A stretch of DNA of 64,000 nucleotides. Source: Nocardioides jiangsuensis (GTDB lineage Bacteria > Actinomycetota > Actinomycetes > Propionibacteriales > Nocardioidaceae). This document shows, one piece after another, positions 52,600 to 60,518 of the stretch (positions are counted from its first letter, which is position 1; every line of letters starts with the position of its first letter). Below the pieces are notes generated by a model. The model was not told the DNA's origin. It did not search any database and saw nothing but the letters and a program-made list of their open reading frames with translations. The translations under genes and the position numbers were made by a program. The stretch lies in assembly GCF_019679455.1 (NCBI RefSeq), contig NZ_JAIEZQ010000002.1, positions 1,178,001 to 1,242,000 on the forward strand, given 5' to 3'.

Positions 52600-53616
52600 A
52601 TGAGCAGCGTGTCCGCAAGCGAGATCCGCAGCATCGTCGAGGCGGTGCTCGCCGAGCTGTCCCGCAACCCGGACGGTGGGTCCGCCCGGACCTCGACGAC
52701 GAACGGGCAGGGAGCGGCGGCACCGCCGGCCGCGGCCGCCACCGCCCCGCCGGCGGCCGAGCAGGCCCGGGCCACCGCGTCCGCCGCCCCGCAGAGCCCG
52801 AGCCGTGCCGGCGGTACGTCGGACGGCGGCGACATCGACGTCCCCGACCCGGATGCCCCCGAGGAGCGCCGCCGGATCGGCGTCGAGCACCCGGCCAACG
52901 CCAGCGGTCTCGCGAACCTGGCCGGCTCGACCGGCGCCCGCCTCGCGGTGGGCCGTGCCGGCCCGCGGCCGCGGACCCGCACCGTGCTGCTGTTCGGCGC
53001 CGACCACGCGGTGACCCAGGACGCGATCTTCGGCGACGTCCCGCACGAGCTGCTCGAGCAGTTCGGCCTGTTCACGGTGCAGACCCGGGTCACCAACCAG
53101 GACGAGTACCTGCTGCGCCCCGACCTCGGCCGGCAGCTCGACGACGAGTCACGCACGGTCGTCGCCGAGCGCTGCGTGAAGAAGCCGCAGGTGCAGATCG
53201 TGGTCGGCGACGGGCTGTCGGCGGCCGCGGTGACCAACAACCTGCCGCAGATCTATCCGGTCATCGAGCAGGGGCTGCAGAGCGCGGGACTCAGCCTGGG
53301 CACGCCATTCTTCGTGCGCTACTGCCGGGTCGGCGTCATCAACGACCTCAACGACATCATCCAGGCCGACGTGGTGCTGCTGCTGATCGGCGAGCGCCCC
53401 GGCCTTGGCGTCGCCGACGCGCTGAGCGTCTACTCCGGCTGGCGTCCCGAGACGGGCAAGTCCGACGCGCACCGCGACGTGATCTGCATGATCACCGCAC
53501 ACGGCGGCACCAACCCGCTCGAGGCCGGCGCCTTCGTGGTCGAGCACGCCAAGAACGTGGTGGCGAACCAGGCCAGCGGCGTCGAGCTGCGCCTGAAGCA
53601 GAGCGGGAGCCGGTGA
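52600..53616 (+). CDS. eutC: Ethanolamine ammonia-lyase small subunit with encapsulation peptide
   Basis: 338 residues. The first 20 residues contain the amphipathic helix ASEIRSIVEAVLAELSRN, then an Ala/Pro/Ser-rich linker to about residue 75, then the EutC domain (TGARLAVGRAGPRPRT, FGLFTVQTRVTNQDEYLLRP, VQIVVGDGLSAAAV, LIGERPGLGVADALSVY). The helix-plus-linker matches known encapsulation peptides that direct cargo into microcompartments. EutC completes the cobalamin-binding site. Confidence 0.93.
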   Translation: MSSVSASEIRSIVEAVLAELSRNPDGGSARTSTTNGQGAAAPPAAAATAPPAAEQARATASAAPQSPSRAGGTSDGGDIDVPDPDAPEERRRIGVEHPANASGLANLAGSTGARLAVGRAGPRPRTRTVLLFGADHAVTQDAIFGDVPHELLEQFGLFTVQTRVTNQDEYLLRPDLGRQLDDESRTVVAERCVKKPQVQIVVGDGLSAAAVTNNLPQIYPVIEQGLQSAGLSLGTPFFVRYCRVGVINDLNDIIQADVVLLLIGERPGLGVADALSVYSGWRPETGKSDAHRDVICMITAHGGTNPLEAGAFVVEHAKNVVANQASGVELRLKQSGSR

Positions 53617-54272
53617 TGGCCGTCCTGGACCCGATCAAGCCGACGATCCTGGCCGCCCGGGTGATCCCCAACGTGGACCGGGGCCTCGCCGCGCGGCTGG
53701 GCCTGCGCGAGGACCAGCGGAGCATCGCGCTGGTGACCTGCGACATCGACGACAGCCTCTACGTCTCCCTCGACGAGGCGACCAAGATGGCCGACGTCGA
53801 GGTCGTCTACGCGCACAGCTTCTACGCGGGGTCGGCGCACGCCTCCGGGCCCCTGTCCGGGGAGATCATCGGGATCCTCGCCGCCCCCTCCCCGGCCGAG
53901 GCGCGGGCGGGTCTGGCGGCCTGCGTCGCCTACGCCCAGGACGAGGCGTGGTTCCACACCGCCGACGAGGCCGGTGACCTGGCCTTCTTCGCGCACACGA
54001 TCTCCCGGACGGGCAGCTACCTGAGCCGGGAGGCGGAGGTCGCGCAGGGCTCGTCGATGGCCTACCTGATCGCGCCGCCGCTGGAGGCGACGTACGCCCT
54101 CGACGCCGCGCTGAAGGCGGCCGAGGTGGAGCTGGCGGTGTGGTTCGCCCCGCCGTCCGAGACCAACTTCTCAGGCGGCTACCTGGTCGGCCCGCAGAGC
54201 GCCGTCGTGGCGGCCTGCGGGGCGTTCCGGGACGCCGTGCTCGAGGTGGCGGCGATGCCGCGGGAGGTGTGA
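53616..54272 (+). CDS. eutL: Microcompartment shell trimer protein EutL
   Basis: 218 residues from the ATG at 53616, sharing one base with the eutC stop. Two fused, permuted BMC domains: IKPTILAARVIPNVDRGLA and EVVYAHSFYAGSAHASGPLSGEIIGILAAPSPAEARAGL (cited as AHSFYAGSAHASGPLSGE and GILAAPSPAEARAGL), then MAYLIAPPLEATYALDAAL and NFSGGYLVGP. EutL trimers have a gated central pore. Coupled with eutC and eutE (3-base gap). Confidence 0.92.
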   Translation: MAVLDPIKPTILAARVIPNVDRGLAARLGLREDQRSIALVTCDIDDSLYVSLDEATKMADVEVVYAHSFYAGSAHASGPLSGEIIGILAAPSPAEARAGLAACVAYAQDEAWFHTADEAGDLAFFAHTISRTGSYLSREAEVAQGSSMAYLIAPPLEATYALDAALKAAEVELAVWFAPPSETNFSGGYLVGPQSAVVAACGAFRDAVLEVAAMPREV

Positions 54273-54275
54273 CCG

Positions 54276-55814
54276 ATGCCGGAGGAGTACGACAGCGACC
54301 TGAGGTCGGTGCAGGAGGCGCGCCGGCTCGCGGTGGCCTGCCGCACCGCGCAGCGCGAGTTCGCCTCCGCCTCGCAGGCCGAGGTGGACCGGATCTGCGC
54401 GGCGATGGCCGACGCGGTGTTCCGCGACGCCGCCCGGCTGGGCCAGATGGCGCAGGAGGAGACCGGCTACGGGGTGGCCGGGCACAAGCGGATCAAGATC
54501 GAGTTCGCGTCGAAGACGGTGTGGGAGTCGATCAAAGACATCCCCACGGTCGGCGTGCTGCGGCGCGACCCGGAGCGGCGGCTCGTCGAGATCGGCTGGC
54601 CGGTCGGTGTGGTCGTCGGCCTGTGCCCGTCGACCAACCCCAACTCCACCGCGGTCTACAAGGTGCTGATCTCGGTCAAGGCGCGCAACGGCTGCATCAT
54701 CGGGCCGCACCCGTCGGCGAAGCGCAGCACGTACGAGGCGGTCCGGCTGATGGCCGAGGCGGGGGAGCGCGCCGGCATGCCCAAAGGCCTGGTCGCCTGC
54801 ATGCAGGAGGTCAGCCTCCCCGGGTCGCAGGAGCTGATGCGGCACTACGCCACCTCGCTGATCCTGGCCACCGGTGGCACGCCGATGGTGCGCGCGGCCC
54901 ACAGCGCCGGCAAGCCCGCGCTCGGCGTCGGTCCCGGCAACGTCCCGGTGTACGTCGACCGCAGCGCGGACGTGCTCGCGGCGGCCGAGGCGATCGTGAA
55001 CAGCAAGGCCTTCGACTGCTCCACGATCTGCGCCACCGAGCAGTCGGTCGTCGCCGACGAGCCGGTCGCGGGCACCCTGCGCGCCGAGATGGAGCGGCTC
55101 GGGGCGTACTGGGTCAGCCCCGCTCAGAAGGAGGCCCTGGGCCGGACCGTGTTCAACCCCGGCGGGGGGATGAACCCGCGCGCGGTCGGCAAGACCCCGC
55201 AGCAGCTCGCTGCACTCGCCGGCATCGACGTCCCCGCCCACGCCCGGATCCTGGTGGCCGAGCTCGACCGGGTCGGCCGGGAGGAGCCGCTCAGCGCGGA
55301 GAAGCTGACCACGGTGCTCGGCTGGTACGTCGAGAAGGGCTGGCGCGCCGGCTGCGAACGCTCGATCGAGCTGCTCCGGTACGGCGGCGACGGGCACTCG
55401 CTGGTCATCCACGCCACCGACGAGGACGTCATCCTCGCTTTCGGGATCGAGAAGCCGGCCTTCCGGATCGTCGTCAACTCGTGGGGCACGCTCGGCGCGA
55501 TCGGCGCCACGACCGGGGTGATGCCGGCGATGACGCTCGCGCCCGGCGGCATCGGCGGCGCGGTGGTCAGCGACAACATCACGGTGACGCACCTGCTGAA
55601 CGTCAAGCGGCTCGCCTACCCGCTGCAGGACCCGCCCGCCGGGGCGTACGAGCACGCACCCGACGTCCGGGGGGCGCCCCGCCAGGAGGATGGTCGGCCC
55701 CGCTCGGGCGCGGCGTCCGGTACGTCGACCGCGGGACCGTCCGCCGGCGCGGGCGACGACCGGGTGGACCGGATCGTCCGCCGGGTGCTCCAGGAGCTGG
55801 GGGGTGGTCGATGA
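54276..55814 (+). CDS. eutE: CoA-acylating acetaldehyde dehydrogenase with C-terminal encapsulation peptide
   Basis: 512 residues. ALDH-fold core: [28 protein letters not shown], and the active-site region [11 protein letters not shown] with the catalytic Cys. After about residue 455 the sequence becomes Pro/Gly/Ser/Ala-rich, ending in the helix [19 protein letters not shown] (494-512), resembling the EutC helix. It turns toxic acetaldehyde into acetyl-CoA and NADH inside the compartment. The usual partner alcohol dehydrogenase is absent nearby. The 103 bases after it hold no gene. Confidence 0.92.
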   Translation: MPEEYDSDLRSVQEARRLAVACRTAQREFASASQAEVDRICAAMADAVFRDAARLGQMAQEETGYGVAGHKRIKIEFASKTVWESIKDIPTVGVLRRDPERRLVEIGWPVGVVVGLCPSTNPNSTAVYKVLISVKARNGCIIGPHPSAKRSTYEAVRLMAEAGERAGMPKGLVACMQEVSLPGSQELMRHYATSLILATGGTPMVRAAHSAGKPALGVGPGNVPVYVDRSADVLAAAEAIVNSKAFDCSTICATEQSVVADEPVAGTLRAEMERLGAYWVSPAQKEALGRTVFNPGGGMNPRAVGKTPQQLAALAGIDVPAHARILVAELDRVGREEPLSAEKLTTVLGWYVEKGWRAGCERSIELLRYGGDGHSLVIHATDEDVILAFGIEKPAFRIVVNSWGTLGAIGATTGVMPAMTLAPGGIGGAVVSDNITVTHLLNVKRLAYPLQDPPAGAYEHAPDVRGAPRQEDGRPRSGAASGTSTAGPSAGAGDDRVDRIVRRVLQELGGGR

Positions 55815-55917
55815 GATGCCCCACCACGGGCCGCCCGCCACCGGGCGCGGACCCGACCCTCCGGCGCACGACAACCGCAGCATCCCAGCAACAGCTTCAC
55901 AGTGAGAGGACACTCCA

Positions 55918-56229
55918 GTGGCGAATCCCCAGATGATCGCGCTCGGCATGATCGAGACGCGGGGCCTGGTCGGCTCGATCGAGGCGGCCGACGCAATGGT
56001 CAAGGCAGCGAACGTCACGCTGATCGGCAAGGAGCAGATCGGCGGCGGCTACGTGACGGTCATGGTCCGCGGCGACGTCGGTGCGGTGAAGGCCGCCACC
56101 GACGCGGGCGCGGCCGCGGCCCAGCGGGTCGGCGACCTGGTCAGCGTGCACGTGATCCCGCGGCCGCACGGCGACGTCGAGTTCATCCTGCCCCGGCAGA
56201 ATCCCGGGACCGCGACCACCACCACGTGA
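55918..56229 (+). CDS. eutM: Hexameric BMC shell protein (EutM/PduA type)
   Basis: 103 residues from a GTG with GAGAGGA 7 bases upstream. Canonical BMC-H sequence: [40 protein letters not shown] (split at the turn), [18 protein letters not shown]. The C-terminal Thr-rich tail is short. It would form the hexagonal tiles of the shell with a small central pore. It is the only single-domain BMC protein in the window. Confidence 0.94.
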   Translation: MANPQMIALGMIETRGLVGSIEAADAMVKAANVTLIGKEQIGGGYVTVMVRGDVGAVKAATDAGAAAAQRVGDLVSVHVIPRPHGDVEFILPRQNPGTATTTT

Positions 56230-56264
56230 CCGGGCGAGCGGACGGCTGAGCCCCGGAGACCGCG

Positions 56265-56828
56265 ATGAGCCGCCGGGTCCACACCGCCGACGAGGTGCTC
56301 CGCCATGCGCTCACGGGCGCGACGGAGCTGGTGGTCGCGCCCGGAGACCTGCTCACGCCGCTGGCCCGCGACGTGGCGAGCGAGCGCGGGGTGAGGGTCG
56401 TGGTGTCGGACGAACCCCGCGGCGGGCCCGCCGGCGGGGACCGGGGGAGGCCGGCGCGTCCGCGGACCACCCGGCTCCAGCACGTGAAGGGAGTGCACAC
56501 CATGCCGCTGGCGCCGTTCCCGGTGGAGCTGCACCGGCCGGAGATGGACGTCCGGCTGCGCGACGTCGTGGGCGCCGAGCACGGGCTGCCGATGGCCGCC
56601 GGGGTGATGAGCCTGCGGGAGGGGAGCTTCCCGTGGACGCTGGACTACGACGAGGTGGAGTACGTGATCGAGGGGGAGCTGCACATCACCACCGCCGACC
56701 AGGCCGTCGTCGGGCACCCCGGTGACGTGATCGCGGTGCCCAAGGGTTCCTCGATCACGTTCGGGACGCCGTCGTGGACGCGCTTCCTCTACGTCACCTA
56801 CCCGGCCGACTGGGGAGGCGCGGCATGA
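56265..56828 (+). CDS. eutQ: EutQ-like cupin protein
   Basis: 187 residues. The N-terminal about 50 residues (VHTADEVLRHALTG, VVAPGDLLTPLARDVASERG) resemble the short N-terminal domain shared by EutQ and EutT. A linker rich in Gly, Pro and Arg leads to a cupin: SLREGSFPWTLDYDEVEYVIEGE and HPGDVIAVPKGSSITFG. EutQ is needed for compartment assembly and has been reported to have acetate kinase activity in Salmonella. Its stop overlaps the eutJ start by 4 bases. Confidence 0.85.
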   Translation: MSRRVHTADEVLRHALTGATELVVAPGDLLTPLARDVASERGVRVVVSDEPRGGPAGGDRGRPARPRTTRLQHVKGVHTMPLAPFPVELHRPEMDVRLRDVVGAEHGLPMAAGVMSLREGSFPWTLDYDEVEYVIEGELHITTADQAVVGHPGDVIAVPKGSSITFGTPSWTRFLYVTYPADWGGAA

Positions 56829-57691
56829 ACGGGTCCGTGCTCGCGCAGACCATGGCGGCGGTGGAGGCGGCGTGCACGTCCGGTCCGCCCGTCGAGGCGC
56901 CCGTGGTGGCCAGGGCCGGGGTCGACCTCGGCACCGCCTACACGGTCCTGGTGGCGCTCGACGAGGAGGACCGCCCGCTCGCCGTGGCCTACGAACGGGC
57001 GGACGTGGTCCGCGACGGGGTCGTCGTCGACTACCTCGGCGCGATCGACGTGGTCCGCCGGCTGAAGCGCGAGGTCGAGTCGCGGCTGGGCGCGACCGTC
57101 GGCTCCGCGCACGGCGCCTACCCGCCCGGCGTACCGCTGAGCGAGGTGCGCGCCGTCCGGCACGTGATCGAGGCCGCCGACCTGGAGTGCAGCGGCCTGG
57201 TCGACGAGCCCACCGCCGCCAACGCGGTCCTCGGCCTCCGGGACGGCGTGGTGGTGGACGTCGGGGGAGGCACGACCGGGGTCGCCGTCGTACGGGACGG
57301 CGAGGTCGTGCACACCGCCGACGAGGCGACCGGCGGGACGCACCTGACCCTGGTGGTCGCCGGTGCGCTCGGGATCTCCTTCGAGGAGGCCGAGGCGCTC
57401 AAGCTGGACCCGGCGGAGCAGTCCCGGCTCCTCCCGCTGGTGCGCCCGGTGATGGAGAAGGTCGCCAGCATCGTGGCCCGCGCCACCGCCGGATGGCCGG
57501 CGTCGCCGGTCTGCCTGGTCGGGGGGAGCGTGACGTTCCCCGGCTTCGCCGACGTCGTCTCGGAGAGCCTCCGCCGCGAGGCGGTCGTCCCCGTGTCGCC
57601 CCTGTTCGTCACGCCGCTCGGGATCGCGCTGAGCGCTCCCGCCCCCGCGCCGGCGTACGGACCCACCCCCACCCGGGAGCTGTCCCGATGA
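56825..57691 (+). CDS. eutJ: EutJ, actin-like chaperone-family protein
   Basis: 288 residues from the ATG at 56825. Hsp70/actin-like ATPase motifs: GVDLGTAYTVLVAL, YERADVVRDGVVVDYLGA, LVDEPTAANAVLGL, VVDVGGGTTGVAVV, CLVGGSVTFPGF. EutJ is a conserved but little-understood protein of ethanolamine loci, thought to aid assembly. It overlaps eutQ and precedes a shell gene. Confidence 0.9.
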   Translation: MNGSVLAQTMAAVEAACTSGPPVEAPVVARAGVDLGTAYTVLVALDEEDRPLAVAYERADVVRDGVVVDYLGAIDVVRRLKREVESRLGATVGSAHGAYPPGVPLSEVRAVRHVIEAADLECSGLVDEPTAANAVLGLRDGVVVDVGGGTTGVAVVRDGEVVHTADEATGGTHLTLVVAGALGISFEEAEALKLDPAEQSRLLPLVRPVMEKVASIVARATAGWPASPVCLVGGSVTFPGFADVVSESLRREAVVPVSPLFVTPLGIALSAPAPAPAYGPTPTRELSR

Positions 57692-57718
57692 CCCCCTATG
57701 ACGAGGAGAAGTGCCGCC

Positions 57719-58342
57719 GTGGCCGATGACTTCGAGCTCCGTGCGTACTGCTACATCGACCGGATGCAGCCGCAGTACGCCGCCTTCGTGGGGACCGTGA
57801 CCCAGGGTGACCTGCCGATCGAGGGCATGGCCGCGCTGTACGTCGAGATGGCCCCCGGAAACCACGTGTTCCGCGTCGTCGACGTCGCCGTGAAGGCGAC
57901 CATGGCCCGGCCCGGCGCACAGATCGTCGAGCGGCAGTTCGGCATGTTCGAGCTGCACTCGGAGTCCCAGGCCGAGGTGCTCCAGGCGGGCGACGCCGTG
58001 CTGGGCGAGCTGGGGCTGCACGTCGGCGAGCGCAAGCGGCCGCAGATCGCCTCGATGCAGGTGATCACGAACGTCAGCCCCTACCAGTCGCAGCTGCTCA
58101 ACCGGTTCACCCGCGGCATGATGCTGGTCGCCGGCCAGACGATGCTGGTCATCGAGTGCACCCCCGCCGCCTACATCAACCTCGCCGCGAACGAGGCGGA
58201 GAAGGCCGCGGCGGTGAACCTCATGCACGTCACCTCGGTCGGGGTCTTCGGGCGGCTCTGGATGGCCGGGACCGAGTCCGACATCCTGGCCGCGCGCAAC
58301 GCCGCGGTCGCCGGGCTGGAGGGCATCGATGGCCGGGAGTGA
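57719..58342 (+). CDS. Tandem-BMC-domain shell protein (BMC-T like)
   Basis: 207 residues from the GTG at 57719, which has GAGGAGAAG 9 bases upstream; the ATG at 57698 overlaps that site and is rejected. Two BMC-like halves can be traced: MAALYVEMAPGNHVFRVVDV with RQFGMFELHSESQAEVLQAG, and TMLVIECTPAAYINLAANEA with HVTSVGVFGRLWMAGTESD. The central NVSPYQSQLLNRFTRG links them. Such trimers give larger pores. It diverges from EutL and from the canonical PduB/PduT forms. The stop overlaps the next gene by 14 bases. Confidence 0.8.
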   Translation: MADDFELRAYCYIDRMQPQYAAFVGTVTQGDLPIEGMAALYVEMAPGNHVFRVVDVAVKATMARPGAQIVERQFGMFELHSESQAEVLQAGDAVLGELGLHVGERKRPQIASMQVITNVSPYQSQLLNRFTRGMMLVAGQTMLVIECTPAAYINLAANEAEKAAAVNLMHVTSVGVFGRLWMAGTESDILAARNAAVAGLEGIDGRE

Positions 58343-58712
58343 GCGCGGGGACCGGCACGAGCGCCGCCGGTTCATCACCCGGCACGACGTCGAGGACGCC
58401 GCGGACGCCGGGCAGCCGATCCGGGTGCGCGGCCGGGACGTGCTCACCGACGAGGCCGCCCAGCGGGCCAACGACCTGGGCGTGGCCGTCGAGCGTGAGG
58501 GCGCCGGCGGCGCCAGGTCCGCGACGCGGTCCGCCGCGAGCGCATCCCCGGCGTCCGCGAGGCCCGCATACCCGGCGTCCGGCGGGTCCGCGAACGCGTC
58601 GCCCGACGACCTGCGTCGCGCCGTCCGGGCGGCCGTGGTCGCCGAGCTCGGCAGCGAACCACCGGGGCTCGACGCGGCGATCGACCGGGTGCTGCAGCGC
58701 CGCTCGCGCTGA
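58329..58712 (+). CDS. Small protein with EutQ-like N-terminus and encapsulation-peptide-like C-terminus
   Basis: 127 residues; the ATG lies 14 bases inside the preceding gene. Residues 14-57 (FITRHDVEDAADAGQ, VLTDEAAQRANDLGVAV) follow the same pattern as the N-terminal domain of EutQ/EutT. An Ala/Ser/Gly/Pro linker (58-90) leads to SPDDLRRAVRAAVVAELG (91-108) and a second helix. It looks like an adaptor tying shell or assembly factors to cargo. No catalytic motif is visible. I know of no named family for it; function unknown. Confidence 0.72.
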   Translation: MAGSERGDRHERRRFITRHDVEDAADAGQPIRVRGRDVLTDEAAQRANDLGVAVEREGAGGARSATRSAASASPASARPAYPASGGSANASPDDLRRAVRAAVVAELGSEPPGLDAAIDRVLQRRSR

Positions 58713-58730
58713 GCCGCAGGTAGGCTCAGC
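58708..58730. terminator. Hairpin containing both convergent stop codons at the end of the eut locus
   Basis: GCTGAGCC (58708-58715), loop GCAGGTA, GGCTCAGC (58723-58730): an 8-bp perfect stem. The plus-strand TGA (58710-58712) is in the left arm and the minus-strand TGA (58726-58728) in the right arm. Bidirectional 3' end candidate. Confidence 0.55.
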
Positions 58731-58950
58731 CGCCCGCCTGCGCGGGGTAGAGCTGGGCGCGGTCGCCGTCCGACAACGGTGCGCCGCGGGTCAGCGCGAC
58801 CCCGTTCACCACGACGATGCACGCGCGCGGGTCGATGCCGCACGCCGCGAGCAGGTCGGCGGTCCGCGCGCCCTCGGCGAGGGTCACCGGCTCGTCGTAC
58901 GGCGCCCGGCCCTCGGCCAGGTGCCCCTTCAACGTGACGCTGACCCGCAT
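58726..58950 (-). CDS. ThiS/MoaD-family ubiquitin-like sulfur carrier protein
   Basis: 74 residues from the ATG at 58950. The beta-grasp pattern (VSVTLKGHL, VTLAEGARTADLLAACGI, VVVNGVAL, LSDGDRAQLYPAQAGG) ends in Gly-Gly, the adenylation and thiocarboxylation site of sulfur carriers. It lies 10 bases after the acetamidase-like gene and is probably cotranscribed with it. Candidate partners (ThiF/MoeB-like) are not in the window. It could serve a dedicated cofactor or modification rather than thiamin or molybdopterin. Confidence 0.78.
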   Translation of the reverse strand: MRVSVTLKGHLAEGRAPYDEPVTLAEGARTADLLAACGIDPRACIVVVNGVALTRGAPLSDGDRAQLYPAQAGG

Positions 58951-58960
58951 CGGGGACGCC

Positions 58961-60301
58961 TCACCAGCCGGCGGGCTCGCCGTACTGCGCCTCCGCCAGG
59001 TGGTCGATGCCCAGCCGTTCCAGGCGCTCCCGCGGCACCAGGAGGCTCAGCTGCACGAACCCGGGCAGCCGGCCGATGTCGACCGCGCCGGAGATCGTGG
59101 ACCGGTTCTTCACCTCGTCCACGGTCATCTCGAACAGCTTCGCCGCCCGGGCCACCGCGTTGTCGACGGCGGCGTTGAGGAACGGCCCGGACCCGAGCAC
59201 CTGCACCGGCAGCATCGGGCCCTCCAGCGAGGTGGCGTTCGCGGCGGCGAGTGCCTGGCCGCGGGCGACCTCGTCCGCGGTGAACGGCCGGGCCAGGAAC
59301 GGCAGGTCCTCGACCGGCGGGAGCAGCAACGGCCCGTCGAGCTCCAGGCCCTTGATCACGTCGACGCGGACCACGAGCCGGGCGCCGATGTCGGTGGTGT
59401 GCACCGCGACCTCGCCGTCGCCGATCATCGCGTGCACGTCCCCGGCGTAGATGCCGGCGCCGTCGACCTTGACGGGGACGATCACCACGCTGCCCTGACG
59501 CACCGAGTCGACGTCCATGTGCACGTCGGTGCGCATCTCGAGCTGCTCCTCGGTGACCGCGAACTCGTGCTCCGCGCCGACCAGGAACGCGCCGAAGTCG
59601 CCGCAGTTGTGCGAGCTCGGCAGGTCGATCGCGGGGATCGAGCCGAGGTTGCCCGCGGAGATCCGGCACCGGGTCATCGTGCCCACCAGGTCCGCCCGGC
59701 CGAGCGCCACGATCGGGTGCTGCGTGGAGTGCTCGGTCAGCGCCACCATCGCCCGGGCGTCGCGGGCCAGCTCCTCGGCGCGGCCCGGCGCGACCGTGAC
59801 GCCGATGCCCTTCGGGTCGTCGAAGACCATCGTGTAGCCCTCGATCATGTGGAACGGGATCACCTCGCTGTGACAGGTCGCGCACTTCACCGCGGACTCG
59901 CCGATGCCGTCGAGATAGGTGTCGGGGTAGAGGAAGTGGCGGCCGTCGTCCCGGCAGGTCGGGCAGATGTTCGCGACGAACGGGTCGCTGATGAACCGGT
60001 CCTCCACGCCGACGTGGGTGCCCGAGGTGGTGGCACGTGACGTCTGCTCCAGCGTCTCGATGTAGAGCGCGACCGCGTCGCCGACCTTCGCGCCGTCCAC
60101 GCGTACCGGCAGCGTCACCTCGTGGCCGCTGCGGATCGACGGGGTGATCATCGGACCCCAGCAGCCGGGCACGGTGATGTACTCGATGTGGCCCCCGTCC
60201 TTGACCGGGCCGAGCATCTCGTTGCTGGGACCGACGATGTCGGTGTAGCGGTCCACCAGGACGTGGTCCTGGGCCAGGTCGTGGGTGAGCTCGACGGTCA
60301 T
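58961..60301 (-). CDS. Acetamidase/formamidase-family protein with four-Cys insertion
   Basis: 446 residues from the ATG at 60301, with GAGGAGGT 7 bases upstream. Family-like stretches: GPVKDGGHIEYITVPGCWGP, DAVALYIETLEQTSRATTSG, FLVGAEHEFAVTEEQ, GDVHAMIGDGE. Members hydrolyse formamide or acetamide to ammonia and the acid. Residues 113-143 carry CPTC and CATC pairs, a probable zinc ribbon, which I do not know from characterised formamidases. Cotranscribed with the ThiS/MoaD-like gene. An upstream extension of 61 codons is in frame but lacks a ribosome site. Confidence 0.75.
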   Translation of the reverse strand: MTVELTHDLAQDHVLVDRYTDIVGPSNEMLGPVKDGGHIEYITVPGCWGPMITPSIRSGHEVTLPVRVDGAKVGDAVALYIETLEQTSRATTSGTHVGVEDRFISDPFVANICPTCRDDGRHFLYPDTYLDGIGESAVKCATCHSEVIPFHMIEGYTMVFDDPKGIGVTVAPGRAEELARDARAMVALTEHSTQHPIVALGRADLVGTMTRCRISAGNLGSIPAIDLPSSHNCGDFGAFLVGAEHEFAVTEEQLEMRTDVHMDVDSVRQGSVVIVPVKVDGAGIYAGDVHAMIGDGEVAVHTTDIGARLVVRVDVIKGLELDGPLLLPPVEDLPFLARPFTADEVARGQALAAANATSLEGPMLPVQVLGSGPFLNAAVDNAVARAAKLFEMTVDEVKNRSTISGAVDIGRLPGFVQLSLLVPRERLERLGIDHLAEAQYGEPAGW

Positions 60302-60518
60302 CGAAAGACCTCCTCGGGGCAGGTGGCGGTGTCGTCGGGACACCGGCCGCCGCGGCGGGAGGAGCCTGGAGGCACCGACCCGCGCCGGGGGTGCCCGTGC
60401 GTCGAACGTACGACGGGGGACCGGGGCTCGACAGGGCCGAAGGTCCCGGCACGGAGCCGCCGCGACGACCATGGGAACAACCACCTCACCGGCGCCCGGA
60501 GCCCGTACCGTGCGAGGT

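Noticed and set aside
49359-53240. 1293-codon minus-strand open frame
   Set aside because: Antisense to eutN, eutA, eutB and part of eutC; composition typical of a shadow frame.
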